This document shows positions 17,701 through 25,300 of a stretch of DNA of 33,067 nt, one piece after another; position 1 is the first letter of the stretch, and every line of letters starts with the position of its first letter. The translations under genes were made by a program, and so were the position numbers. The stretch is from a virus: IMG/VR virus record IMGVR_UViG_3300020159_002334, positions 1 to 33,067 of that record; one strand, 5' to 3'. The notes under the pieces were generated by a model, which saw only the letters and a program-made list of their open reading frames with translations, searched no databases and was not told the origin of the DNA.

Positions 17701-17816
17701 CTAGATCTGCACAAAAATCATTTAGTGCATATACAAGATTTGGATATGCTGGAATAACAACAAGTACCCTTGTGAGGAGATCAAACGCACTCAAGTATTT
17801 TAATTACATCCCATAA
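5724..17816 (+). CDS. Giant baseplate/virion structural protein (gp7 position), 4030 aa
   Basis: It occupies the place of T4 gp7 between gp6 and gp8 but is about four times longer (gp7 is 1032 aa). The first 380 or so residues (YVKEEFPLVGEFLSQYYLAQ near 18-37, FYKSKGTDQSFEILFKALYG near 211-230) resemble the N-terminus of the large structural protein of T4-like cyanophages, and probably dock to the wedge. The rest is a mosaic: GxGY beta repeats (about 745-820, 1056-1178, 1432-1478, 2092-2195, 3322-3490, 3769-3843), H-x-F-x-x-G-E repeats (about 600-3078), a YHYH-like domain (about 1250-1345), a conserved ADYQ-type segment with IQDSLYYQNFSYSLKS (about 2440-2490), and the VNDILQVPG motif twice. 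No signal or membrane segment is seen. Function as gp7 is inferred from position. Confidence 0.85.
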   Translation: MTEKRVQFKDIVKNQLPQYVKEEFPLVGEFLSQYYLAQEFQGAPVDLIQNIDKYIRVDSITDLTDFTFLGSDISSIDTEITVDLLISEKGTDGFPEKYGLISIDDELILYESKTLNGFSNCYRGFSGVVSYSNTNVGIASTYKLRSSDELVFKDSDSDSHKSGTKIYNLSSLFLKEFLVKLKYQLSPGFENRTFIEKVKESTLIKQIKDFYKSKGTDQSFEILFKALYGENVKVLRPKDVLFRPSDAQYKITNDLVVEKISGPVEELPNLTLFQNTYSNISEAYGPVTEIENVVSDDGKIFYKLKIDGGYNRDPAFDGAIYGKFSVHPKTRTIGKYGLTSVTLDVDSTVGFPSSGEVVVTYQDGETGVVSYASKNLTQFLDCSNITDVILDNSIVGVNTYASAVTGFGTEIKVRINSILSGVDLPQDSHYYSKDDTARIKTLGFDGEGVTSKNWIFNISPTYEVESYILVDFSDLTYSLTLKNNHVFRLGDSIQVIDSFGSIKESTVVDVFSSKNISVRGQGTLSDDFYKVKRNLLKANLPNFNLSNSLSANIQNVYSDGEKTLVASSSLPFYPNQSLDINNRSVTFSGTFSGSTIRITSLVDHGFYTGDCVYYSPEKTTTSTLDADGNEQVETVVSSYIFDEGIYFIKRIDSNQVKFAKSRSDILYGKYLSLENSITVNNNIITPYEFYGKTINTQKLFREISPPLVTTEKYETPHGFTGILANGVEILNYKSRDKVIYGSLEGVDILSGGSGYDIINPPQLVISDSVGLGATGYCAVSGSLQEIRVIDSGFDYQEVPTIKITGGNGTGAQAKVNMKLVSHEVAFNSEIQSGLVGLGSTVSTIGFSTEHKFKNGEQVVYRTYTQTAVGGLSTDAIYYVSRTSSTKIKLHKTLNDSIIGVNTVSLTGYGLGNHTFESSTKKLVLGSVVVANSGFGYQNKKRTVSSTGISTSLDIITIENHDFSSGEIVEYSTAGSVIGGLTNNTNYYVTKVDNDRFRLSQVGFGSSDYYKTKQYVKLTSKNNDTHFFNYPPINVELLGNVGLSSQYKAQIQPIFRGEITSVNLESKGSSYGVEDILNVDRQPLFTTISGSNAELYPIISNGQITEVLVNNVGKNYTSIPDLIVTGSGSGAVLTPILLNNQISEVKVISGGFGYSQSSTEIVVVQTGSGAKFKAKIKSWTVNNFQKYINNITKDDGFLTNGTNPNFELQYAHLYAPRKLREVLYSLDQGGNILYSNSDLRTSNNAEISSTDHSPIIGWAYDGHPIYGPYGYLTKSGGVVSQMKSGYKLTLDSNRPSLQYYPEGFFIEDYKYYPTNEDTVLDENNGRFCVTPDFPNGTYAYFATIDDSSVESSGPFVGYKKPVFPYLIGKSYNSRLNEFNFKRSSNQDELDLNQTNWIRNTYSYNLTENESTYEYITLPNRLNQTIDITGISPGSIDRIGIFSGGNGYRVNDSLIFNNIDSNNNVRGNALSAVVSKLAGKSVSNISVASSTLYDVEIYPTNNKGDYVFYNATPHDFKNFDLVSISGLSTTSSLIEGNYIAGIQTHKLSLVGVGTATVGIASVGVTGIVTYISVRGNLDFSNIRDNDVFYINNEKVKVLNVDATSSRLRILREVNDTVGASHSVTSVLYEDPRKIIIRAGFNTEYTYSVNKQIYFNPKDSVALGTSAAVGIGTTIAFSNPGVGLTQVFVPNRSVYLPNHNLNTNDLLTYETNGGSPIVISYTGIGTTTLPNNSSVYAAKISNDLIGISTVAVGLGSTGFFSGLSTSTGLLYFVGLGTGTNHSFKTNYSVLTGQISRNIVTVSTAQTHGLLNDDIVDININPSISTSFSVKYDDYNRKIVIDPKSFIALDVDVNTNSITILNHGLNSGQNIIHTSSSPSSGLVNEGIYYVVFVDKNTIKLSNTYFNSKNKKPSVVDITSASFGTISPINPPLKLYRNSTVTFDLSDSSLSYVYQSIRYPAFRLEIYKDSSFKNIFDTSEESRTFNVQKSGIVGVDSGAKLTLIVNESSPKTLYYNLVPISDGASPIEKAEVSYDNTVDSYNQLQIDYSLYNGDHKVSIATSTSFKYFLAKEPERSSYISSTSDLKYYTGSLSAYGPIQDIKITNKGFNYYSLPGVSTVVSSIGNGALLETFGETIGKVKKAKIINVGFDFPSDKTLRPKVSLPKVIKIDSLSSFESIGISSLGRGYVSAPKLIVFDGKTKNLVSEVDISYKIGETNVTIRNNTYGISDTTPIILPIENSNGVGIATISYNDSNKKVTVGLSTGFSSLDSFPFKVNDRVLVENISVGVGSTGKGFNSEDYGYQLFTLTEVDPNVGGIGSVTYSLNGYLSGSEFPGTFNPSNSAGRIIPEKFFPVFNVVLKKNDYKKGEIVESGKSTGVVENWDSITNYLKISTKDSFNVGDNIKGLSSKTQGIASSITEFDCYAKLDSTSKFENGWQSAAGFLNDNLQKIQDSLYYQNFSYSLKSKVDYDTWNDAVSTLNHTVGFKKFADYQLESKVSEETNTSLTVGVSTQTTGVNVTVDMVGYGNLNCFSDFDIAKENSLRVGSRLFSNQISFGNRVLTDYFESFGNRVLSIDDFSSQFNSNPRPTIYSEVHRFDLRSIRAQKYLTFIKDRRYTGQRQAMLVTLIHDDSVGYLNQYARVETTYDLGSFDFIIDGSEGVLLYYPTRYTINDYDVSTISYNIKDDLVGIGTTSIGPVATVDAYNISTVGIATTTIVSFAATTYTSAKILVELSSNNEYEFDELNVVHDGTNIELIDYGQLASSLSNLSSSGYGTYYPYISGSDLKIDFIPNETVGSATTISILRIGLAGTSITGIGTLDLKHARLEARTISIPSSASPGISTILSYSGEYSAAYCLVQVSDLTNNRHQFSEIVMINDDATEDAYVTEFANLETYAGLGTIGGSVTGVGQTTQLVFTPLPNIQTQVKVYANILRIQDDTKDVVDFNSGTIETNDGVYYGTERDLRRSFDLTHKTYPIFERYFSGFSSSVVNTTDNTIEIPSHFFVTGEKVTYNYAGAGTTQAVGIATTTITGLGSTDKLPTELYIVKINENKVKVAVSATDALRSIPNTLDLTSVGIGTSHRFTAHNQNAKVIVALDNIIQSPVVATSQTTTLAKNLFTTEDVLYFSGITSFFGGDLIRLDNEIMRVDAVGIGSTNAVRVRRPWLGTVVAGYSTGSLVTKVTGTYNIVGSNINFVEAPYGNTPLSSTTNRPDERDWTGIATGSSFQGRSFMRSGITNSSNESYYKNYIFDDVSNGFNGTNRTFTLRSSGSNVSGISNEHAVILINDVFQGPGTNSDYALIESSGITSARFTGTASSVSYDVNTSNLPIGGIILSVGSTEGFGYQPLVSAGGTAIVSGLGTISSVSIANSGSGYRVGIQTVRVGVKTSDNNGFYLNFIGTAVVSNGNIVSIGITNPGVGYTSTNPPKVVFDDPLSYSDIPLVYSTSSPTGLGAAATIDIVVGQGSSVISFEIKNTGYGYREGEILTVPMGGLTGIPTSSSFKEFQVSIQNVFSDKFTGWSIGQLQTLDDISDLFDGETIAFPLKVSGNLISIKAAKGSNINVQDLLLVFVNDILQVPGEGYVFDGGSIITFTEAPKGSSLGIPGTNDKCKIIFYKGSGSADVIERNILETVKVGDELIFGYDSSLGQQPSLQEEDRTVTSILATDLVNTNPYFGPGNTENESLARTITWCRQTEDKIIDEKEISKDRMLYEPVINPVAYLIKSVGIGSTIVYVDNLRPFFNQNNESSTSLDFQKQITFISQDVKTSAAATAVVSAAGTVSSVNISDGGFGYSTAPTVIFENPVGLGTTYRASGIATISSAGIVTSISIIGMGTNYSQENPPLVFIEPPTSMSETNTVSQYRGDFGVIVGVANNSVGVAITGITFDLTIEKDSFLRDSSITGVTTISGIQTGYYFAIYNTNIGTGVTSLDESNQVIGIGTTCLDNIYRVAAVSIAQTGAPGLGVTYVARVTVSVSGYNGLTGLGSSSFFGNYSWGRIDLDSRSAQKSFSAYTRFGYAGITTSTLVRRSNALKYFNYIP
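7521..14960 (+). repeat. Dispersed H-x-F-x-x-G-E repeat family inside the giant protein
   Basis: At least seven segments share a pattern of His, hydrophobic, two residues, Gly-Glu/Asp, x-Val, x-Tyr, followed 20-40 residues later by YYV, a Lys/Asp-Asn turn and a strand ending KL or RL. Examples are HGFYTGDCVYY (near residue 602), HKFKNGEQVVY (849), HDFSSGEIVEY (959), HNLNTNDLLTY (1696), HGLNSGQNIIH (1860) and HFFVTGEKVTY (2996). They are about 45-90 residues long and diverged. They look like a repeated small beta domain with an unknown role. Confidence 0.65.
9471..9758 (+). other. YHYH-like domain within the giant protein
   Basis: Residues 1256-1269 read GWAYDGHPIYGPYG, then LDENNGRF near 1319-1326, VTPDFPNGT, and YAYF at 1337-1340. 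This order matches the YHYH domain family as I know it (Gly-x-Ala-x-Asp-Gly-x-Pro-Ile-Tyr-Gly, Asn-Gly-Arg, Thr-Pro-Glu, Tyr-His-Tyr-His), but the signature itself has become YAYF. The two histidines of the motif are missing, so any metal binding there may be lost. Confidence 0.7.
15690..16195 (+). repeat. GxGY beta-repeat cluster in the giant protein
   Basis: Several units follow the pattern I-x-x-V-x-I-x-[NS]-x-G-x-G-Y, then a Pro-x-V-x-[FI] strand and a Gly-Ala-x-Ala turn. Visible cores include SVSIANSGSGYRVG, SIGITNPGVGYTST and SFEIKNTGYGYREG. Similar clusters in the same protein occur near 7960-8190, 8890-9260 and 17032-17255. The same unit recurs in gp8, the 2478-aa protein and gp14. 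Confidence 0.75.
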
Positions 17817-17819
17817 ATA
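17812..17819 (+). promoter_or_regulatory. Late-promoter-like box before gp8
   Basis: CATAAATA matches the T4 late core TATAAATA at 7/8 positions and overlaps the stop codon (17814-17816) of the giant gene. It lies 16 bases before the gp8 ATG, closer than the 21 bases seen before gp25 and gp13, so a transcript from it would have a very short leader. Confidence 0.5.
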
Positions 17820-17835
17820 GATAAAAAACTCAAAA

Positions 17836-19383
17836 ATGTCTGCAATTATAACTGATCAGATTAGAATATTAAATGCAAAGAATTTTGTTGCTGGTGTGAC
17901 TGGTTCAACCAATTCTTATTATTCCTTTATTGGGCTACCAAACCCCACAGATTATCAAACGGACTGGGATGAAAACCCCCCAGCACCCAAAGATAACTTT
18001 GACCAGGAGAATGATTATTGGGATAGTATGATTGCTTTGAAGAAAATTACTTCTTCCGACGTAAGGCAGGTGGTTGCAAAAAGAGTTTGGTCATCGGGAA
18101 ATACCTATGACATGTATCGTCATGATTATAGTAGAACTAATGTCGCTAAAGTTTCAGGAGCTACAAATCTATATTCGGCATTCTATTTTGTAATGAATAG
18201 TGAATATAGGGTTTATATTTGTTTGCAAAATGGAACAACGCCAGAAACTCCCAACGGCAAGCCTTCATTAGATGAACCCACTTTTACCGACTTAGAACCT
18301 AGGGCAGCTGGATCCAGTGGAGATGGTTATGTTTGGAAATATCTCTATACAATCAGACCATCTGATGTTGTAAAGTTTGAATCTACAGATTTTATCCCTG
18401 TCCCCCAAGATTGGGAAACTTCTGCAGATAACGTAGCAGTAAGAGGTAATGCTGTCAATGGATCTATAAAAATAATAACAGTAACTAATAGGGGAGTTGG
18501 ATTAGGAACTGCTAATAGAACTTATACTAGAGTTCCTATCAGAGGTGATGGAACAGGTGCAGAATGCACAATAGTTGTTGATAATGATAGTCAGGTTGAA
18601 TCGATAACAGTTTCTAATCAAGGTTCTGGATATACTTATGCTAATGTAGATTTGATTTTGGGGAATGTTCCAACAGGAACTACTATACCAGCATTTAATG
18701 TCATAATTTCACCAAAGGGTGGGCATGGATATGACATTTATAGAGAACTTGGTGCATACAATGTTCTTCTATATTCTAGAATAGAAAATAATAACGAGAA
18801 CCCTGATTTTATTACAGGAAATCAAATTGCAAGAGTTGGTCTTATCGAAAATCCAGAGGTAACAACCGGTACTTTGTTGACTGCAGAAAGAGCAAGTGCA
18901 GTAAACGCACTTAGGTTAACTGGGACTGGTTATAGTTCTGCAACTTTTGTTTCCGATTCATACATAACCCAAAATGTCTCATCAGCAACAACAGCTGTTG
19001 GTAGGGTTATTAGTTATAATCAAACTACTGGCGTTTTAAAATATTGGCAAGATAGATCTCTTTCTGGTTTTAATACTGTGGGAGTTGCACAAACTCAACC
19101 AACTTATGGATTTGACCTTACCGAATTCACCAATTCCCCTGGATCTGGAGGTTCTGTTTCTATTATTGGAGGATCGACAAATCTATCAATTGATACCGCA
19201 TTTACTGGTATATCTACCATAATAAATAATAGAACATACTACCTTGGCCAAACTTTTACTAATGGAATTTCTTCCCCAGAAGTAAAAAGGCACTCGGGAA
19301 ATATTATTTACGTTGATAATAGACCTTCTATTACAAGATCATCAAATCAAAAAGAAGATATTAAAGTCATTTTGCAGTTCTAA
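17836..19383 (+). CDS. 8: Baseplate wedge protein gp8, 515 aa with insertions
   Basis: Homologue of T4 gp8, a dimeric wedge subunit at the periphery of the baseplate. The signature GDGYVWKYLYTIRPSD (about 161-176) and the C-terminal RHSGNIIYVDNRP...ILQF match T4 gp8 closely. T4 gp8 has 334 aa; the extra 180 residues lie in two places. Residues about 212-274 hold two GxGY-type beta repeats (ITVTNRGVGLG and ITVSNQGSGYTY), and residues about 376-412 resemble the SSATTAVGRVISYNQTTG module seen in gp14. The gene is preceded by a late-promoter box and followed after 6 bases by the next gene, whose start has AAGGA. Confidence 0.92.
   Translation: MSAIITDQIRILNAKNFVAGVTGSTNSYYSFIGLPNPTDYQTDWDENPPAPKDNFDQENDYWDSMIALKKITSSDVRQVVAKRVWSSGNTYDMYRHDYSRTNVAKVSGATNLYSAFYFVMNSEYRVYICLQNGTTPETPNGKPSLDEPTFTDLEPRAAGSSGDGYVWKYLYTIRPSDVVKFESTDFIPVPQDWETSADNVAVRGNAVNGSIKIITVTNRGVGLGTANRTYTRVPIRGDGTGAECTIVVDNDSQVESITVSNQGSGYTYANVDLILGNVPTGTTIPAFNVIISPKGGHGYDIYRELGAYNVLLYSRIENNNENPDFITGNQIARVGLIENPEVTTGTLLTAERASAVNALRLTGTGYSSATFVSDSYITQNVSSATTAVGRVISYNQTTGVLKYWQDRSLSGFNTVGVAQTQPTYGFDLTEFTNSPGSGGSVSIIGGSTNLSIDTAFTGISTIINNRTYYLGQTFTNGISSPEVKRHSGNIIYVDNRPSITRSSNQKEDIKVILQF
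18469..18660 (+). repeat. GxGY repeats inserted in gp8
   Basis: Two beta units with cores IITVTNRGVGLG and ITVSNQGSGYTY, separated by a GDGTGAECTI turn, lie where T4 gp8 has no counterpart. They match the repeat clusters in the giant protein and in gp14. Confidence 0.65.
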
Positions 19384-19389
19384 GGAATT

Positions 19390-22300
19390 ATGTCTCAGCA
19401 AACTAATCTCAATGTAGCGCCATATTTTGATGACTTTAATCCTGACAATGATTATTATAGGGTTCTTTTTAAACCAGGTTATCCGGTTCAAGCTAGAGAA
19501 CTAACAACTCTACAATCAATCTTACAGAATCAGATTGAGAAATTTGGACAACACTTTTTTAAAGAAGGTGCTAAGGTAATTCCCGGGAATACTGGATATA
19601 ATGCAATATATTATGCAATACAACTTGAGAATACTTATCTTGGGGTTCCTGTTGCTGCTTATGTAGATCAACTTATCGGGGCAAAGATCACAGGGAAAAC
19701 TTCCGGTGTTACTGCGGTAGTTGATAAAGTTCTTTTAGATCAAGATTCCGAAAGAGAAAACTTAACTCTTTATATCAATTATCTCAACTCAAGCACTCAA
19801 AATAATTCAACACAACAGTTCTCTGATGGTGAGTTATTAACAACAAATATAACTATAACATCAGGACTCTTAGGAAATACATCCATTGCTTCTGGAGAAC
19901 CCTTTGCAACTACGATTGCTAATAATGCATCAGCAGTAGGATCTTCATTTAATATTTCCGAGGGAATCTATTTTATTAGAGGGCAGTTTGTCAATGTAAG
20001 TACCGAAACTTTAATTCTAGACCAATACACAAATAGACCAAATTATAGAATCGGTCTTTATGTTGATGAGCAAATAGTCACTTCCGATGTAGATGAATCC
20101 CTAAATGATAACTCTCAGGGAAATAATAACTATGCAGCTCCTGGTGCAGATAGATTAAAAATATCCGTATTTTTATTCAAAAAAAGTTTAACAGATTTTG
20201 ACGACACAAACTTTGTAGAATTAGCGACTGTTGTAGATGGTGTTCTTAGAACAAAAACTCTTCCAAGTGCATATAATTCACTGACAGATGAACTTGCAAG
20301 AAGAACATATGCAGAATCTGGGGATTATGTTGTATCTCCTTTTGAAATAACAGTAAAGGATTCTTTAAATAATAATAAAGGAAATAGAGGAATATTCAAC
20401 AGGGGACAGTTCACCTACGGTGGTGCAACTCCTAATGATAATCTTGCAGTATATCAAGTATCTCCAGGCAAGTCCTTTGTAAGGGGTTATGAAGTAGACG
20501 TAATCAATACCACATTTTTAGATGTTGATAAGACAAGAACCACACAAACTCTAGAAAATCAATCAATAGTTTATAATACAGGACCAACTCTTAGATTAAA
20601 CAGAGCATATGGAGCACCTAAGGTTGGACTAGGAAACACTTTTGTTCTTAGTTTGAGGGATGAAAGAGTTGGAGTAGCAAGCACAATACCTGCAGGTAAA
20701 GAAGTAGGTCTTGCTAGAGTTTATGATTATAGATTAGAATCTGGATCATACAACTCATCAAATAAAAATCTAAATGAGTGGCACGTATCCCTATATGATG
20801 TCCAAACTTTCACAAACATAACATTAAATAATCCAGCAACATTTTCTGTTCCAACTTATGTAAAAGGAAATAATAGTGGAGCCACTGCATTCCTAAAAGA
20901 TGCGGTAACTGTAGGAACTGCATTGACTTTATATGATGTAAAAGGATCCTTTATTGCAAACGAATCACTCTCTTTTGATGGTATTGATTCCGGTCTGATT
21001 GGTATTGCAGTCACCTCTTATGGAATCTCTAATGTTAAATCTGTTCATGGAGTGGTAAGTGCTGCGTCAACATTTAGTGCAGATACCATCCAATCAACTG
21101 CTTTTAATATTGGGATTGCAACAGTAAGTGCTTCTTCAAGTGGCGTTAGTACAGTAAGAAGTCCAAATGGTCTTTTCCCGGGAGTTATTAAACTCAATGA
21201 TTTGGTTCAATACTCAGATACCTCCAGATCTACAGATCCTATTTTTGCAAGAGTAACTGGAGTTGGATCATCGGATATTTCTATAGTTGGTGTTACTCCA
21301 GTAAGTGGTATAGCAAGTGGGATTTTGCCATCTTCCACATTGAACGTAACAGATTTTAGAGTTGTTAGAACAAATCTAGAATCTTCTGTTGATAATACTT
21401 TATATACAAAGTTACCTAAAAATAATATCTCAAATGTAGATATTTCCAACTCTTCTTTAAATATTCGCAAAACATTTACCGTTAATATTTCTGGCAATCA
21501 ACTTTCTGCAAATGTTACCGCCGGAACAAATGAAACATTTTTGCCATTCAGTGAGAAAAGATATTCTCTGGTCAGATCGGACGGAACTGTAGAAACTTTA
21601 ACATCCGACAGATTTGCATTTATTGCGGGAGGAACTCAACTTCAGATCTATAACCTAGGTAGCAATGATACTGGAGCTACCTTAACCACAACTTTACAGA
21701 AAATAAAACCAAAGGCAAAGGTCAAGAGAAAAAATAGAGTAAATTCTATTCTGATCACAAACTCCAAATATGAGGGATCAGGTATTGGTGCAACAACCCT
21801 CAATGATGGTTTAGTATATGGAAATTATCCATATGGCACTAGAGTTCAGGATGAAATCCTATCATTGAATGTTCCAGATATCGTAGAAATTCATGGGATA
21901 TATGAATCAGCGGATACTTCAGATCCATCAGCACCAAAAGCAGTTCTTGCATCTATTACAAGTTCATCATCTACTACTTCAGAGTTGATAGTTGGTGAAG
22001 AGATTGTTGGAACTACTAGTGGTGCTATAGCAATAGTTGCGGAGAAACTGACAGCATCGCAAATTTCCTTCATATACAAAAATCAAAATGTTTTTAGTGA
22101 AGGGGAAGTTTTAAACTTTAGTGAAAGTAAGATTAATGCCCAAATAGTTACTTTAGATACGCCAAGTTTTGATACTTCTTTTAACTATACATTTAGTAAT
22201 GGACAAAATGGAAACTCTTATAATCACGGATTCATAACAAGAAAATCCGACATATCAGAACCATCTAAAAAACTAAAAGTTTACTTCTGCAGCGGATATT

Positions 22301-25300
22301 ATGAATCAACTGATGATGGAGATTTAACAACAGTAAATTCTTATAACACTTTTGATTACGGATTAGAAATTCCAAATATCAATAACACAAGAGTTTCTGA
22401 TATTATTGATATCCGACCAAGAGTTAGTGCATACACTACAAGTGCAGATAGTCGTTCTCCTTTGGAATTTTATGGCAGATCTTTTGATTCTACAGGAAAT
22501 TCTTCGACTTCAATTTTAGCCTCCGATGAATCACTGATTACTACGTTTTCTTTCTATCTTGGAAGAATCGATAGAATTTATCTTACAAAAGATGGAAAAT
22601 TCCAAGTTAAGTATGGAACACCAGCGGAAAGACCAGAAAAACCAGTCTCAGTAGATGATTCTCTAGAGATTGCATCAATCTCCCTACCCCCATACTTATA
22701 TTCAGTATCTCAAGCTTCTATAGAGTTCTTAGAGCACAAGAGATATAGAATGGTCGATATTAAACAACTTGAGAATAGAATCAAAAATCTTGAGTACTAT
22801 ACATCCCTGTCTCTACTCGAATCCAACACGGCAAACTTATTTGTTCCGGATGCTGATGGTTTAAATAGATTTAAATCTGGATTTTTTGTAGATAACTTCA
22901 CATCTATTTTAGCACAAGAAGATAGGTTAGTAATAAAAAATAGTATTGATATTGCAAACAAAGAGCTAAGACCACAACACTATACAAACTCAATAGATTT
23001 GATAGAAGGTCCTGTTGTTGGAGTTGACCCAACCGCAGATTTAGCCTTTGAACCTATAGAAGGAATAAACATTAGAAAAACTGGAGATATTATTACTTTA
23101 GATTATGCTGAAGTTGAATGGCTTAAACAATCTTTTGCAACAAGATCTGAGAGTGTTACTCCATTCTTGATTAGTTTCTGGCAAGGAACAGTAGAACTCA
23201 CTCCAGCATCCGACACCTGGATTGATACCGTAAGGTTGGAAGCAAAAATTATTAATGCTGAAGGCAACTATGCAGAAACGATTGCAAATGCGGCAAGAAC
23301 ATTGAATGTTGATCCACAAACTGGTTTTGCTCCTACTATTTGGAATGCTTGGGTTACTAACTGGACTGGTCAAGATGTTGTAGAGACTACCAGAACAAGA
23401 ACAACTTCTAATGAAATTAATGCATGGGGGATAGCAATACGCGGAACAGTAACAGATACAACTTTCCAAGATACTTTTAGAGAAGTTAGAGACACTGGAG
23501 TTCAAACCAGAAATGGTGTTAGAACAGTAGTTACTGAACAATTTGACAATACTTCAGTTGGCGATAGAGTTGTGCGTAGGGATTTAATCCCATATATGAG
23601 ATCCAGAAATGTTCAGTTTGTTTCCAAAAAAGTAAAACCATTAACACAACTTTATGCCTTCTTTGATGGAGTAGATGTAACTAAGTATTGCGTTCCAAAA
23701 CTTCTTGAAATTACTATGTCATCCGGAACTTTCCAGGTTGGTGAAACAGTTACTGGATATGTTCAAAAGACGGGTCTTGGTCAAGGAACTGAAGATACTT
23801 CAGCAAAAATAACTTTCAGAGTCGCCCAAACAAATCATAAAGAAGGTCCTTATAACGCACCAACAACAACATATCCACAAAATCCATACAACTCACAGGA
23901 CTTACCTGCACCATATTCTTCAACTTCAACAGTATTAAATATAGACATATTTTCACTTGCAAATGCTGTTCAAGGAGAATTTAGTGGATGGGTAGAACCT
24001 GGAATGGTATTAGTTGGAAATACCAGTAAAGCTCAAGCAACAATTTCAAATTTAAGACTAGTATCAGATCTTTCGGCAACTTTGATTGGAAGTTTTTATA
24101 TTCCAAATCCAAACCTAAACGTACATCCACGATTTGAGTCTGGTATAAAAACTTTTACTCTTGTCAATAATAATACAAATGACCAAAACGCAGCTACAAC
24201 TATAGCAGAAGAAGCATTTTCTTCAAGCGGAACGATTGAAACTGTTCAGGAAAATATCATTTCAGTAAGAAATGCTAGAGTTGAAAATAAACAACAGTTT
24301 GAAGAAAGAGCAGTTGCTAGAACTACCGGCAGTCAGTTAGTCAACAGTAGAGTAATATCGCAAACTAGCAGACAAGGAATTGTTGGTTGGTATGATCCTC
24401 TTGCACAATCATTCTTAGTTGATAACGAGACTGGATTATTCTTAACAAGGTGTGATGTATTCTTTAGATCTAAAGATGATGCAGACATTCCGGTAACATT
24501 CCAACTAAGAACCATGAAGGGTGGTTTCCCAACCCAAAATGTTGTTCCATTCTCAGAAATTATACTTGACCCCAATCAAGTTAATACTTCCGCAGACGGA
24601 TCTGTTGCAACTACATTCCAGTTTAAAGCACCCGTATACCTTGAAGGTGGAAAGGAGTATTGTATTTGTTTAGCATCAAACTCTACAAAATACAGTGTTT
24701 ATATTTCCAGAATCGGCGAGAATGATCTCCTAACCCAAACATTTATTTCAAACCAACCATACTTGGGTTCACTCTTCAAGTCTCAAAATGCATCAACTTG
24801 GGAAGCAAGTCAATGGGAAGACCTGAAGTTTACTCTTTATAGAGCAGACTTTATTGAAAATGGAAACGTAGAATACTACAACCCACAGTTAAATGACGGT
24901 AACGGGCAAATAGCAAAACTTCTTCCAAATTCACTAAACTTCAATTCCAAAAAAGTAAGAGTAAGTCTTTCCTCAACCATTTCCGATTCCGGATTAAAGT
25001 TGGGCAATACTATAATCCAACAAAACACTAGTGGTAGAGGTAACTATGTTGGAAGTGCTGGAAGTGCTCTAGGAACACTTTCAATAAGTAATGCTGGTAT
25101 TGGATACACCCCAAGTTCCGGTGGGTTCACTTTTAATAATGTATCTCTCCAAACTATTACTGGAAAGGGAACTGGTGCCACTGCCAATATTAGTATTAGT
25201 AATGGCGTTGCGATAGCTGCTACAATTTCTATCGGCGGAACTGGATACCAAGCAGGAGACGTTCTGGGAATCACTACGATAGGAAATACTCCTGCCGGAA

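Noticed and set aside
5724-17816. Retroelement-style diversity-generating target in the giant protein
   Set aside because: No reverse transcriptase, template repeat or variable-region pair of identical DNA was seen in the window; the repeats are diverged protein modules.
19221-19228. AATAAATA box inside gp8
   Set aside because: It matches the late-promoter core but lies within coding sequence 162 bases before the next gene; in AT-rich DNA this is likely chance, though it could serve the gene at 19390, which lacks a box of its own.
23098-23541. Minus-strand 147-codon ORF
   Set aside because: It lies entirely inside the 2478-aa gene, is cysteine- and serine-rich as expected from an antisense shadow, and has no context.
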